From contig NZ_CP054585.1 of assembly GCF_003721435.2 (NCBI RefSeq), forward strand, positions 2,728,001 through 2,792,000: DNA of 64,000 bases. Direction: 5' to 3'. The DNA is from Halorubrum sp. CBA1229 (lineage in GTDB: Archaea > Halobacteriota > Halobacteria > Halobacteriales > Haloferacaceae). This document shows, piece by piece, positions 36,073 through 44,144 of this stretch. Within the stretch, counting starts at the first letter, position 1, and every line of letters begins with the position of its first letter. The position numbers were made by a program, and so were the translations under genes. The notes under the pieces are model-generated. The model worked only from the letters and a program-made list of their open reading frames with translations, had not been told where the DNA came from and did no database searches.

Positions 36073-37251
36073 TTACTCCGAGGCGGCGTCGAACGCGGCC
36101 TGCAGGTCGGCCTTCATGTCGTCGACGTGTTCGAGGCCGACGGAGACGCGGATGAGCCCGTCCGTGAGCCCGGCCGCGAGGCGCTCCTCGCGCGGGATCG
36201 CGGCGTGGGTCATCGCGGCCGGCTGCTCGATGAGGCTCTCGACGCCGCCGAGCGACTCCGCGAGCGTGAACACCTCGGTCTCGCTCACGACCGTCGACGC
36301 CTGGTCGAGGCTCCCGTCGAACTCGAACGACAGCATCCCGCCGAAGGCGTTCATCTGCTCGGCCGCGAGCTCGTGGTCCGGGTGGCTCTCCAGCCCGGGG
36401 TAGTAGACCCGGCTCACGTCGTCGTGGTCCTCCAGCCACTCCGCGAGCTCCATCGCGTTCTCGCAGTGGCGGTCCATCCGCACCGGGAGCGTCTTCGTCC
36501 CGCGGAGCACGAGGAACGAGTCGAACGGCCCGGGCGTCGCGCCCACCGAGTTCTGGTAGAAGCCGAGCCGCTCGTCGAGCTCCTCGTCGTCAACGATCAG
36601 CGCGCCGCCGATCGTGTCGGAGTGGCCCCCGAGGTACTTCGTCAGCGACTGCGAGACGATGTCGGCGCCGTGTTCGAGCGGGCGCTGGAGGTACGGCGTC
36701 GCGAACGTGTTGTCGACCGCGCAGAGCGCGTCGTGCTCGTGCGCGATGTCCGCGAGCGCGCCGATGTCGTTGACGTTCATCAGCGGGTTCGTCGGCGTCT
36801 CCACCCACACGAGCTCCGTCTCCTCGCGCAACGCCGCCCGGACCGCGTCGTGGTCGGTCGTGTCGACGAAGCTGGTGTCGATATCGTACTCGTCGTACAC
36901 CTGCGTGAGGATGCGGTGGGTGCCGCCGTACACGTCGTCGCCGGCGACGACGTGGTCGCCCGCCGACAGCAGGTTCAGCACGGTGTTTATCGCGGCCATC
37001 CCCGAGGAGAAGCAGCGCGCGTGACTCCCCGACTCCAGCGACGCGAGGTTCGCCTCTAAGTCGGTCCGGGTCGGGTTCCCGGTCCGGCTGTACTCGTAGC
37101 CGCGATGGTCGCCCGGCGCGTCCTGTTTGTACGTGGAGTTCGCGTGGATCGGCGTCATCAGCGCGCCGGTCTCGGGGTCGGGCTCCTGTCCCGCGTGGAT
37201 CGCGCGGGTCTCGAAGCGGCGGTGGTCGTCGCCTTCGGGGTCGTCGCTCAT
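36073..37251 (-). CDS. Cystathionine gamma-synthase/lyase-type PLP enzyme
   Basis: 392 residues from an ATG at 37251. Cys/Met metabolism PLP family: [59 protein letters not shown], and the PLP lysine Lys205 in [17 protein letters not shown]. Later elements are [17 protein letters not shown] and [18 protein letters not shown]. It may act as cystathionine gamma-synthase (MetB), gamma-lyase, or O-succinyl/acetylhomoserine sulfhydrylase; the sequence does not separate these with confidence. An N-terminal Asp/Glu-rich lead reflects haloarchaeal adaptation. The frame continues upstream without stop but that part is Arg-rich and improbable. It is transcribed away from the intron-containing tRNA-Glu on the same strand. 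Confidence 0.88.
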   Translation of the reverse strand: MSDDPEGDDHRRFETRAIHAGQEPDPETGALMTPIHANSTYKQDAPGDHRGYEYSRTGNPTRTDLEANLASLESGSHARCFSSGMAAINTVLNLLSAGDHVVAGDDVYGGTHRILTQVYDEYDIDTSFVDTTDHDAVRAALREETELVWVETPTNPLMNVNDIGALADIAHEHDALCAVDNTFATPYLQRPLEHGADIVSQSLTKYLGGHSDTIGGALIVDDEELDERLGFYQNSVGATPGPFDSFLVLRGTKTLPVRMDRHCENAMELAEWLEDHDDVSRVYYPGLESHPDHELAAEQMNAFGGMLSFEFDGSLDQASTVVSETEVFTLAESLGGVESLIEQPAAMTHAAIPREERLAAGLTDGLIRVSVGLEHVDDMKADLQAAFDAASE

Positions 37252-37345
37252 ACCGGAGCCTCGTCGGCGAGCGTGGTGATTCTTCCCCTTCGACGCGGCG
37301 GTCGCGAGGACGACGCCGCCGCTGGCGGCGTAGGTGTGTGAGAAG

Positions 37346-37456
37346 TGCTCGGTCAGGGATTTGAACCCTGGTCGTCGGCTGACTTCCGAACCGGCGCGGC
37401 GTCGCGCCGAATCCGTCGAAAGGCCAACATGATTGGCCGGACTACACCAACCGAGC
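37346..37456 (-). tRNA. tRNA-Glu (anticodon TTC) with a canonical intron of about 36 bases
   Basis: 111 bases on the minus strand. The acceptor stem is gctcggt with accgagc plus discriminator A; T arm ccagg-gttcaaa-tccctg region; anticodon stem ttggc/gccga around the loop cttt-cg-a with anticodon TTC. Between the anticodon 3' neighbour and the 3' half of the stem lies about 36 extra bases (acggattcgg...ggaagtc on the minus strand), which can fold into a bulge-helix-bulge for the archaeal splicing endonuclease. Removing it leaves about 75 bases. The exact splice points are inferred. A promoter box sits 29 bases upstream. Confidence 0.88.
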
Positions 37457-37480
37457 GCGATTCCCGCTTGTGCCGCATCC

Positions 37481-37490
37481 GATTTAACTC
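37481..37490 (-). promoter_or_regulatory. TATA box for tRNA-Glu
   Basis: Minus-strand gagttaaatc, centred 29 bases before the 5' end of the tRNA at 37456. Confidence 0.5.
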
Positions 37491-37643
37491 TTCTCAACTC
37501 CCCGCACCGTGGGACGGCTCGACAGGGGTCCAGTCTCCGGGTTCTCCCGTGTCGACGCCGAGCCCGAAGTGCGGCGTTCGCCGGATACCGGTGGGGTGGT
37601 TGAAACGTTAACGTGCGGGTTGATGCGCCGTGGCGTCTTCGGT

Positions 37644-38456
37644 ATGGGCATGCCGAGAGCGACACGCGACGGCGTTGGGATCGACTACGCCGTCGACGGG
37701 ACGAGCGACGGGCCGACGGTGCTCCTGCTGGAGGGATTGGGGTACGGTCGCTGGATGTGGCGGTGGCTGACCGAGGACCTCGCGGACGGGTACGAGGTCC
37801 TTCGGCCCGACAACCGGGGGACCGGCGACTCGGACGTGCCCGAGGGGCCGTACTCGATCGACGAGATGGCCGCCGACGCGCAGGCCGTCCTCGACGACCA
37901 CGGCGTCGACCGTGTCCACGTCTGCGGGGCTTCGATGGGCGGGATGATCGCCCAAGAGCTCGCGCTGACCGACGACCGGGTCGCCTCGCTGACCCTGCTG
38001 TGTACGTCGCCCGGCGGCGACGACGCCCCCGAGATGCCCCCCGACGTGCGGGAGCACATCTTCTCGGCGCCCGAGGACGCGGGCCCGAAAGAGCGGGTCC
38101 GATACCTGATGGAGCCCGCGGTGAGCGACGACTTCTACGAGCGCGAGTCCGAGCTCGTCGACCGGATCGTCGAGTGGCGGCTGGCGGGCGACGCGACGCC
38201 GGCGGGCCGGGAGGCGCAGGCCGCCGCGGTCGCCGCGTTCGACGCGACGGACCGACTCGGCGAGCTCTCGGTCCCGACGCTGGTGCTCCACGGCACCGCC
38301 GACCGGGTGCTCCCGGTCGGGAACGCGGACCTGCTGGCCGAGCTCCTGCCGCACGCGACGGTCGAACGAGTCGACGGCGGCCCGCACCTCTTCTTCATCG
38401 AGGAGCGAGAGAGCGTCGACGGCAGGATCCGGTCGTTCCTCGACGGGGTCGCCTGA
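37644..38456 (+). CDS. Alpha/beta hydrolase
   Basis: 270 residues from an ATG at 37644. Core motifs: TVLLLEGLGYGRWMWRWLTEDL (oxyanion region), EVLRPDNRGTGDSD, nucleophile elbow HVCGASMGGMIAQELAL with Ser97, acid region LVLHGTADRVLPVGNADLL (Asp) and His in VDGGPHLFFIE. Substrates for this family include lipid esters, enol-lactones and thioesters. The start is ambiguous: ATGs also occur at 37623 and 37650; a gaaacgttaacg box at 37602-37613 best fits 37644. Its stop is followed one base later by the acyl-CoA synthetase start, so the pair is an operon, and it may release or prepare the acid that the synthetase activates. Confidence 0.88.
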   Translation: MGMPRATRDGVGIDYAVDGTSDGPTVLLLEGLGYGRWMWRWLTEDLADGYEVLRPDNRGTGDSDVPEGPYSIDEMAADAQAVLDDHGVDRVHVCGASMGGMIAQELALTDDRVASLTLLCTSPGGDDAPEMPPDVREHIFSAPEDAGPKERVRYLMEPAVSDDFYERESELVDRIVEWRLAGDATPAGREAQAAAVAAFDATDRLGELSVPTLVLHGTADRVLPVGNADLLAELLPHATVERVDGGPHLFFIEERESVDGRIRSFLDGVA

Positions 38457-38457
38457 G

Positions 38458-40083
38458 ATGTCGGACGACACGCCCGGGGCCGACGGCGCTCGCGGCCGAG
38501 GCGACGCGCCCGACGGCGACGACGCCGGCGGTGCGGTCGATCCCCGACCACACCCGCACGGCGACCGCGCCTACGAGTGGGTCGGGTCGCTGTCGGCGCG
38601 CCGAGCGCGGCTCTCGCCCGACCGGGTCGCCGTCACGGACACGGCCGCGGGCGAGGAGTACACGTACGCCGAGCTCGACGAGCGCGCCAACCGCACCGCA
38701 CGGTTCCTTCGCGACGTCGACGTCGGGAGCGGGGACCGCGTCGCGGTGGTCTCGCGGAACCGCGTGGAGCTGCTCGACCTCTTCTTCGCGACGGCGAAGG
38801 TCGGGGCGGTGTTGGCCCCCCTCTCCCACCGCCTCGCGGAGCGCGAGCTCGCGGCGGTCCTCGGCGACGTCGACCCCGCGCTGCTCGCGGTCGAGACGCC
38901 GTTCGAGGGCGACGCCGTCGACGCCTTAGAGCGCGCCGACGTCGAGCCGCCGGTCCGGGCGATCGCGACCGACGGGGACAGCGCGTGGCGCACGCTCGGC
39001 GACGACCTCCCCGACGACGGCTCGCCGGTCGAGACCGCCGCGGTCTCGCTCGCCGACCCGCACCTCTTCCTCCACACCGGCGGCTCGACGGGGACGCCGA
39101 AGGAGACGGTGATCAGCCACGGCGCGATCCGCTGGAACGCGTTCAACACGATCACGGCGTGGGGGCTCCGCGAGGACGACGTGACGCCGATGGTGTTCCC
39201 GATGTTCCACACCGGCGGGTGGAACGTGCTCACCGTCCCCTTCCTCCAGATGGGCGCGCGGATCCTGTTGAGCCCCGAGGTCGATCCCGGCCGCGTCCTC
39301 GCCGACGTCGAGCGGGAGGACGCGACGACCCTCGTCGCGGTTCCGGCGGTGCTCCGGATGATGGCCCGCCACGACGAGTGGGCGGAGACCGACCTCTCCT
39401 CGCTGCGGTTCGTCAAGAGCGGGGGCGGCCCGTGCCGCGAGAGCGTGATCGACGCGTGGCGCGACCGCGGCGTCGAGATCTCGCAGGGGTACGGACTCAC
39501 CGAGTGCGGCCCGAACAACTTCGCGATGCCCGACGGCTTCCCGCCGGAGAAGACCGCCAGCGTCGGCGTCCCCGCGCTCGCGGTCGACGCGCGCGTCGTC
39601 GACGAAGACGGTCCGGTCCCGTCCGGGACGGTCGGCGAGCTGGAGCTGGCCGGGCCCGCGGCGGCGGACCGGTACTGGAACAACGCCGAGGAGACGGCGG
39701 AGACGTTCGGCGACTGGGTGTCGACGGGCGACCTCGCCCGCGTCGACGCGGACGGCTACTACCACATCGAGGGCCGGAAGAAGAACATGTTCGTCTCCGG
39801 CGGCGAGAACGTCTACCCGCCCCGCGTGGAGGACGCGCTCACCGACCACCCGGGGATCGAGGAGGCCGTCGTGATCGGCGTCCCGAGCGACGAGTGGGGA
39901 ACGGTCGGGAAGGCGGTTCTCGTCGGCGACGAGTCGCTCACGCTCGACGACCTGCGCTCGCACCTCGCCTCCCGCGTCGCCCGGTACGCGGTGCCGAAGG
40001 AGCTCGCGTTCGTCGACGAGATGCCGACCTCGGGTCCGTCGAAGATCGACCGGACCGCGATCAAAGACCGGTTCGGGAAGTGA
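38458..40083 (+). CDS. Acyl-CoA synthetase (AMP-forming)
   Basis: 541 residues. AMP-forming ligase signature: LFLHTGGSTGTPKETVISHGAIRWN (P-loop like), ISQGYGLTECGPNNFAM, VSTGDLARVDADGYYHIEGRKKNMFVSGGENVYPPRVEDAL, and the C-terminal catalytic Lys in TSGPSKIDRTAIKDRF. It activates a carboxylic acid to an acyl-CoA; chain length or aromatic preference cannot be assigned. The first 45 residues are an acidic disordered lead. It lies directly downstream of the hydrolase (1 base between). The proximity to a HTH_10 regulator, an ABC importer and a ketoacyl-synthase-like gene on the same strand suggests a common substrate-use unit; this is inference. Confidence 0.93.
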   Translation: MSDDTPGADGARGRGDAPDGDDAGGAVDPRPHPHGDRAYEWVGSLSARRARLSPDRVAVTDTAAGEEYTYAELDERANRTARFLRDVDVGSGDRVAVVSRNRVELLDLFFATAKVGAVLAPLSHRLAERELAAVLGDVDPALLAVETPFEGDAVDALERADVEPPVRAIATDGDSAWRTLGDDLPDDGSPVETAAVSLADPHLFLHTGGSTGTPKETVISHGAIRWNAFNTITAWGLREDDVTPMVFPMFHTGGWNVLTVPFLQMGARILLSPEVDPGRVLADVEREDATTLVAVPAVLRMMARHDEWAETDLSSLRFVKSGGGPCRESVIDAWRDRGVEISQGYGLTECGPNNFAMPDGFPPEKTASVGVPALAVDARVVDEDGPVPSGTVGELELAGPAAADRYWNNAEETAETFGDWVSTGDLARVDADGYYHIEGRKKNMFVSGGENVYPPRVEDALTDHPGIEEAVVIGVPSDEWGTVGKAVLVGDESLTLDDLRSHLASRVARYAVPKELAFVDEMPTSGPSKIDRTAIKDRFGK

Positions 40084-40095
40084 CCTGCGGTCGCC

Positions 40096-40162
40096 GAGAT
40101 CGGACACTCGCCCCAAGATTGGACGCTCGCTCCAAGATCGGACGCTCGGCCCCGAGATCGGT
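40096..40162. repeat. Tandem repeat, 19-20-base unit, 3.5 copies
   Basis: Units gagatcggacactcgcccc, aagattggacgctcgctcc, aagatcggacgctcggcccc, then a partial gagatcggt, starting at 40096, 40115, 40134 and 40154. The array starts 12 bases after the acyl-CoA synthetase stop. A T-rich gtgttttcggtc run follows it, so it may also lie in the 3' untranslated region. Confidence 0.75.
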
Positions 40163-40236
40163 GTTTTCGGTCGCTTTGCGCCGCGAGCGTTTTTCTAAGG
40201 AACAACCGTTATATATGTAGAAGATAAGGAGGGGCC

Positions 40237-40938
40237 ATGATCGACGTCACGATGGACATGGAGCAGTTCGACTGCCCGTTCATCGACACCTCCGCGGACC
40301 ACGACGTCGGGTTCTCCGCGATGCACTGGCAGCTCGACACGGCGGCCGAACAGCTGGAGACCCGGCTGCTCGTGGAGTCCCCCGACCGCTACGAGCTTGG
40401 AGAGGGGCTCTCGACGCTCCGCGACCACGAGAACATGGCGGAGTACAAGCTGTTCTCGAAGCGGGACGGGACAGCGATCATCCGGACCGTCATCGAGGAG
40501 ACGAACGCGATGTCGACGATCACCGACCACGGCGGCTACATCACGGGCCCGTTCCGGATCGCGAACGGCTCCGAACAGTGGCAGGTCGGCTTCGACGACG
40601 AGGCGACCACGGAGGCGGCGCTCCACGACTTAGAGAAGGGCAACGAGTTCGTCGTCGAGGACCGGTCGAAGCTGGCGATGGAGTCGCTGTTCGACACCAT
40701 GCGCAACGCGAACGCCGCCTCCACGATGCTCGACGCCTGTCGCGACCTCACCGACGTCGAGCGCGACACCATCGAGACGGCCGCGGACGCCGGCTACTTC
40801 GAGTCGCCCCGCGAGGCGACCCTCTCGACGCTCGCCGACGAGTTCGACGTGTCGACGGCGGCGGTCTCGAAGAACATGCGGCGCGGGGAGAAGAAGCTGC
40901 TCCGCAGCGTCGTGCAGGCGCTCGACCGGATGAACTGA
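40237..40938 (+). CDS. Bacterio-opsin activator-type HTH regulator (HTH_10)
   Basis: 233 residues. The N-terminal 150 residues form the sensing part typical for these regulators (CPFIDTSADHDVGFSAMHWQLD, LVESPDRYELGEGLSTLRDHENM, GPFRIANGSEQWQVGF). The C-terminal HTH_10 domain reads LTDVERDTIETAADAGYFESPREATLSTLADEFDVSTAAVSKNMRRGEKKLLRSVV. It is common in haloarchaea for control of neighbouring metabolic genes. A gttatatatg box at 40208-40217 and a Shine-Dalgarno-like taaggagggg just before the ATG are both visible. It lies between the acyl-CoA synthetase and the ABC importer operon, so control of either is plausible; no ligand is known. Confidence 0.88.
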   Translation: MIDVTMDMEQFDCPFIDTSADHDVGFSAMHWQLDTAAEQLETRLLVESPDRYELGEGLSTLRDHENMAEYKLFSKRDGTAIIRTVIEETNAMSTITDHGGYITGPFRIANGSEQWQVGFDDEATTEAALHDLEKGNEFVVEDRSKLAMESLFDTMRNANAASTMLDACRDLTDVERDTIETAADAGYFESPREATLSTLADEFDVSTAAVSKNMRRGEKKLLRSVVQALDRMN

Positions 40939-41064
40939 CCCGGGAATCGCGGTCCACGAGGAGCGATCGGCGAATCGGATGTTCGTCGTCCGAACCCCGT
41001 GTTTCGGGGGATTTTCCGCGTTTTCGCGCCGCTTGTTAACATCTTAACTCGTCCCCTTTTGCGG

Positions 41065-41105
41065 GTGTGGTCACACCGATATAGGTATGCGAGACGTGAC
41101 CACAC
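41065..41105. promoter_or_regulatory. Inverted repeat around the start of the ABC importer operon (possible operator)
   Basis: gtgtggtcac at 41065-41074 and its exact reverse complement gtgaccacac at 41096-41105 flank the start codon (ATG at 41087), with about 31 bases between centres. The left arm also forms its own ggtgtg-gt-cacacc element. A regulator could bind here and block transcription or translation. Upstream sits a separate gttaacatcttaac element (41035-41048). Confidence 0.5.
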
Positions 41106-42517
41106 GGCGATCGTATCTTCGACGAACTGGCGCGGCGGTCGGAGGGGTCGGCCTCGCCGGCCTCGCCGGCTGTAGCGGAAACGGCGGCGACGGGTCCGAC
41201 GGGAGTGACGGCTCCGACGGGAGTTCCGGCGATGACGGGAGCGACGGCTCCGGCGGGAGCGACGGCGGCAACCTCTCCGGGGAGACGGTCCGGATCGGGG
41301 CGCTCCAGCCCACCTCCGGCGACCTCCAGTACTACGGGCAGATCAGCCTCATGGGGTTCTACTCCGGGCTGGCGTACAAACACGACGTGGACCCGGTCTC
41401 GGAGCTCACGCCCGGCACCTACACCGTGGAGGCCGACGGGGGTCCGACGTACGAGATCATCGTCGAGGACACCGGGTTCAGTCCCGACACCGCCCAGAAC
41501 GTCGCGACGAACCTCGTACTCGACGAGGACGTCGACATCCTCTTCGGGGGGACGTCTTCGGACAGCGCGCGGCGGCTCATCGACACCGTCGTCGACGAGA
41601 CCGATGTGCCGTATCTGATCGGCCCCGCGGCCGACGCGGGGATCACGGTGAGCGACGAATTCTGTCACCCGCTGGCGTTCCGCGCGAGCGAGCACACGGC
41701 GATGGACGCCCGGGCGGGCGGGACGTACGTCGCGGAGAACTTCGACATCGACACGGTCGCGGTCTTCGCGTCCGACAACGCGTTCGGGCAGAGCGTCGCG
41801 GAAAACTACGCCGCGGTCTTGGAGAGCCAAGGGGTCGAGGTGCTGGAACCGCGGTTCGTCGAGGTCGGCTACTCCGAGTTCGACGGGCTCTTCGAGGATG
41901 CCGTCTCCGACGGCGCGACGGGCGTCGTCGGCGGGTTCACCGCGTCGACGCTGCCGCAGTTCCTCACCTCTGCGATCTCCTTCGACGTGCAGGTGTTCGG
42001 CGGCTTCGCCGCGCTGCTCACGACCAAGCTCATCGGCGGCACCATCGAGTCGGCGCTCGGCGAGGACTTCACCGAGCAGGACATCCGGGACGCGGGACTG
42101 GGGCCGTTCACCAGCCGGTACCACTGGAACCAGTACGAGAACCCGATCAACGAGGAGTTCCGGGAGATGCACGTCGACGCGTACGACATCGTCCCCGACC
42201 TGTTCAGCTCCGGGACGTTCACGGCCGCCTCGGCGCTCTCGCAGGCCGTCACGGAGTCCGGGTCCACCGACGGCGCCGACATCGCGGAGGCGCTGCGCGG
42301 CATGACGGTCGCCGACACGCCGAAGGGCGCCGACGGCTACACGTTCCAGGAACACAACAACCAGGCCGCCTCCCAGATGACCGTCGCCTGGCCGGTGCCC
42401 ACCAGCGACGAGTACGCCGACACGTGGGACGCGCCGATCATGCCCGGCGAGCCCCTCGAACGCCTCGACGCCGAGGACGTGATGGTCCCCGAGGAGGACG
42501 CCGGCTGCTCGCTGTGA
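41087..42517 (+). CDS. Branched-chain amino-acid-type ABC transporter substrate-binding lipoprotein
   Basis: 476 residues. Tat-like signal with RR (MRDVTTRRSYLRRTGAAVGG), hydrophobic stretch and lipobox Cys (LAGLAGCSG), then a Gly/Ser/Asp linker. The periplasmic-binding-protein type I fold is read from VRIGALQPTSGDLQYYGQISLMGFYSGLAYK, EDVDILFGGTSSDSARRLIDTVVDETDVPYLIGPA and AVFASDNAFGQSVAENYAAVLESQGVEVLEPRF. The family binds amino acids, amides, urea or aromatic acids; the ligand cannot be read. It overlaps the next gene by one base (TGATG), starting a six-gene operon. Confidence 0.9.
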   Translation: MRDVTTRRSYLRRTGAAVGGVGLAGLAGCSGNGGDGSDGSDGSDGSSGDDGSDGSGGSDGGNLSGETVRIGALQPTSGDLQYYGQISLMGFYSGLAYKHDVDPVSELTPGTYTVEADGGPTYEIIVEDTGFSPDTAQNVATNLVLDEDVDILFGGTSSDSARRLIDTVVDETDVPYLIGPAADAGITVSDEFCHPLAFRASEHTAMDARAGGTYVAENFDIDTVAVFASDNAFGQSVAENYAAVLESQGVEVLEPRFVEVGYSEFDGLFEDAVSDGATGVVGGFTASTLPQFLTSAISFDVQVFGGFAALLTTKLIGGTIESALGEDFTEQDIRDAGLGPFTSRYHWNQYENPINEEFREMHVDAYDIVPDLFSSGTFTAASALSQAVTESGSTDGADIAEALRGMTVADTPKGADGYTFQEHNNQAASQMTVAWPVPTSDEYADTWDAPIMPGEPLERLDAEDVMVPEEDAGCSL

Positions 42518-43449
42518 TGCTGCTCGAAACCGACGGGCTGACGAAGCGGTTCGGCGGGATCACGGCCGTCAACGAGGTCGATTTCGCGCTGGAGGCCGGC
42601 GAGCTCTGCTCGCTCATCGGGCCGAACGGCGCCGGGAAGACGACGTTCTTTAACCTCCTCACCGGGGTGTTGGAGCCGTCCGACGGCGCGATCCGGTTCG
42701 CGTCGAGCGAGGGAGGAGACGGCGGGGCCGACGAAAGCGGCGTCCGGGACATCACGGACGCCCCGCCCCACGAGACGGCGCTCGCCGGCATCCACCGGTC
42801 GTACCAGATCACGAACCTCTTCCCGACGCTCACGGTGCTGGAGAACGTCCGGATCGCGGCGCAGGCGGCGCGAGGCGCCGACGCGTGGAAGCTCTGGCGC
42901 AACGTCAAGGGGTTCGACGAGCACTACGCGGAGGCTCGCCGGATCCTCGATCGGATCGGGCTCGCGGGCGAGGGCGAGACCGTCGCGAAGAACCTCAGCC
43001 ACGGCGAGAAGCGAAGCTTGGAGGTGGGCGTCGCGCTCGCTGGCGACCCCGATCTCCTGCTGCTGGACGAGCCCACGGCCGGCGTCTCCAGCGAGGGCGT
43101 CGACGACGTGGTCGCGCTGATCGAGGACGTCGCCGCCGATCACTCGGTGATGCTGATCGAACACAATATGGACGTGGTGATGGGCATCTCGGACCGTGTC
43201 GCGGTGTTACACCGCGGCGAGCTCATCGCTGACGGTCCCCCGGAGTCGGTCCGCAACGACCCGGCGGTCCGCGAGGCGTACCTCGGCGGCTACGGCCGCG
43301 AGGGCGACGCGACGGAGACGGGCACGGACGCCTCGCCCGACGGCGACGGCTCCACGGCGGCGACGGACGGGGGACGACGGATCGGTCCGTCGGCCGCTCG
43401 GAGGCTCGCGTCGTCGCCGACTCCGAACCGCGGGGGTGACGCCCGGTGA
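42517..43449 (+). CDS. livG: ABC transporter ATP-binding protein (LivG type)
   Basis: 310 residues. Walker A is IGPNGAGKTT (residues 34-43), Q-loop region GIHRSYQITNLFPTLTVLENV, signature NLSHGEKRSLEVGVALA, Walker B LLLLDEPTAGVSSEG, and H-loop VMLIEHNMDVVMG, typical of the LivG subtype including the HRSYQ segment. The last 60 residues are disordered and rich in Gly, Thr and Asp, unusual for LivG (about 255 residues). The ATG shares a base with the previous stop, and the stop overlaps the livF start by 4 bases (GTGA). It energises the importer of the operon. Confidence 0.93.
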   Translation: MLLETDGLTKRFGGITAVNEVDFALEAGELCSLIGPNGAGKTTFFNLLTGVLEPSDGAIRFASSEGGDGGADESGVRDITDAPPHETALAGIHRSYQITNLFPTLTVLENVRIAAQAARGADAWKLWRNVKGFDEHYAEARRILDRIGLAGEGETVAKNLSHGEKRSLEVGVALAGDPDLLLLDEPTAGVSSEGVDDVVALIEDVAADHSVMLIEHNMDVVMGISDRVAVLHRGELIADGPPESVRNDPAVREAYLGGYGREGDATETGTDASPDGDGSTAATDGGRRIGPSAARRLASSPTPNRGGDAR

Positions 43450-44144
43450 GCATGTTGGAACTCGACGGCGTCCACACGTACTACGGCGAGAGCCACATCC
43501 TGCAGGGACTCGATCTGTCCGTCGAGGACGACGAGATCGTCGCGCTCGTCGGCCGTAACGGGGTCGGAAAGACGACGACGCTGCGGACCGCGCTCGGGCT
43601 GACCCCGCCGCGGCGCGGGACGGTTCGGTTCAAGGGCGAGGACGTCACCGATCTCGAGCCCCACGAGATCGCCGCACGGGGGATGGGGTGGGTGCCGGAA
43701 GACCGGCGGGTGTTCGCACACCTGACGGTCGCCGAGAACCTCCGCGTCGCCGCCCACGCGGCCGCCGACCCGGACGCTCGACTGGGGGAGGCGTACGACC
43801 TGTTCCCGGCCTTGGAGCGGTTCGCCGACAAGGAGGCCGGCGACCTCAGCGGCGGCCAACAGCAGATGCTCGCGATCGCCCGGGGGATGTTGGGCGACAA
43901 CGACCTGCTGCTCGTCGACGAGCCCAGCGAGGGGCTCGCCCCGCAGATCGTGAGCGACGTGGTCGAGGCGCTCCGGGCGGCCTCCGCGGACACGACCATG
44001 GTGCTCGTCGAGCAGAACTTCCGGCTCGCGATGGACCTCGCAGACCGGTTCTACCTCGTCGACCACGGCGTCGTCGTCGAGGAAGGAGATACCGAGGGCG
44101 TCACCAGCGACGACGAGCGGGTCCGGAGGTACCTCACCGCATGA
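43446..44144 (+). CDS. livF: ABC transporter ATP-binding protein (LivF type)
   Basis: 232 residues from a GTG. Walker A is VGRNGVGKTT, signature DLSGGQQQMLAIARGML, Walker B LLLVDEPSEGLAP, H-loop MVLVEQNFRLAMDLADRFYLVDHGVVVEEG, all with the LivF-specific 'VEQN' form instead of 'IEHN'. A second ATG at 43452 is an alternative start. It overlaps livG by 4 bases and its stop overlaps livH by 4 (ATGA). Forms the second ATPase subunit of the importer. Confidence 0.93.
   Translation: MSMLELDGVHTYYGESHILQGLDLSVEDDEIVALVGRNGVGKTTTLRTALGLTPPRRGTVRFKGEDVTDLEPHEIAARGMGWVPEDRRVFAHLTVAENLRVAAHAAADPDARLGEAYDLFPALERFADKEAGDLSGGQQQMLAIARGMLGDNDLLLVDEPSEGLAPQIVSDVVEALRAASADTTMVLVEQNFRLAMDLADRFYLVDHGVVVEEGDTEGVTSDDERVRRYLTA

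Noticed and set aside
36073-37665. 530-codon version of the cystathionine synthase-like protein
   Set aside because: The additional 138 residues overlap the tRNA-Glu gene and are basic; the family starts at the ATG at 37251.
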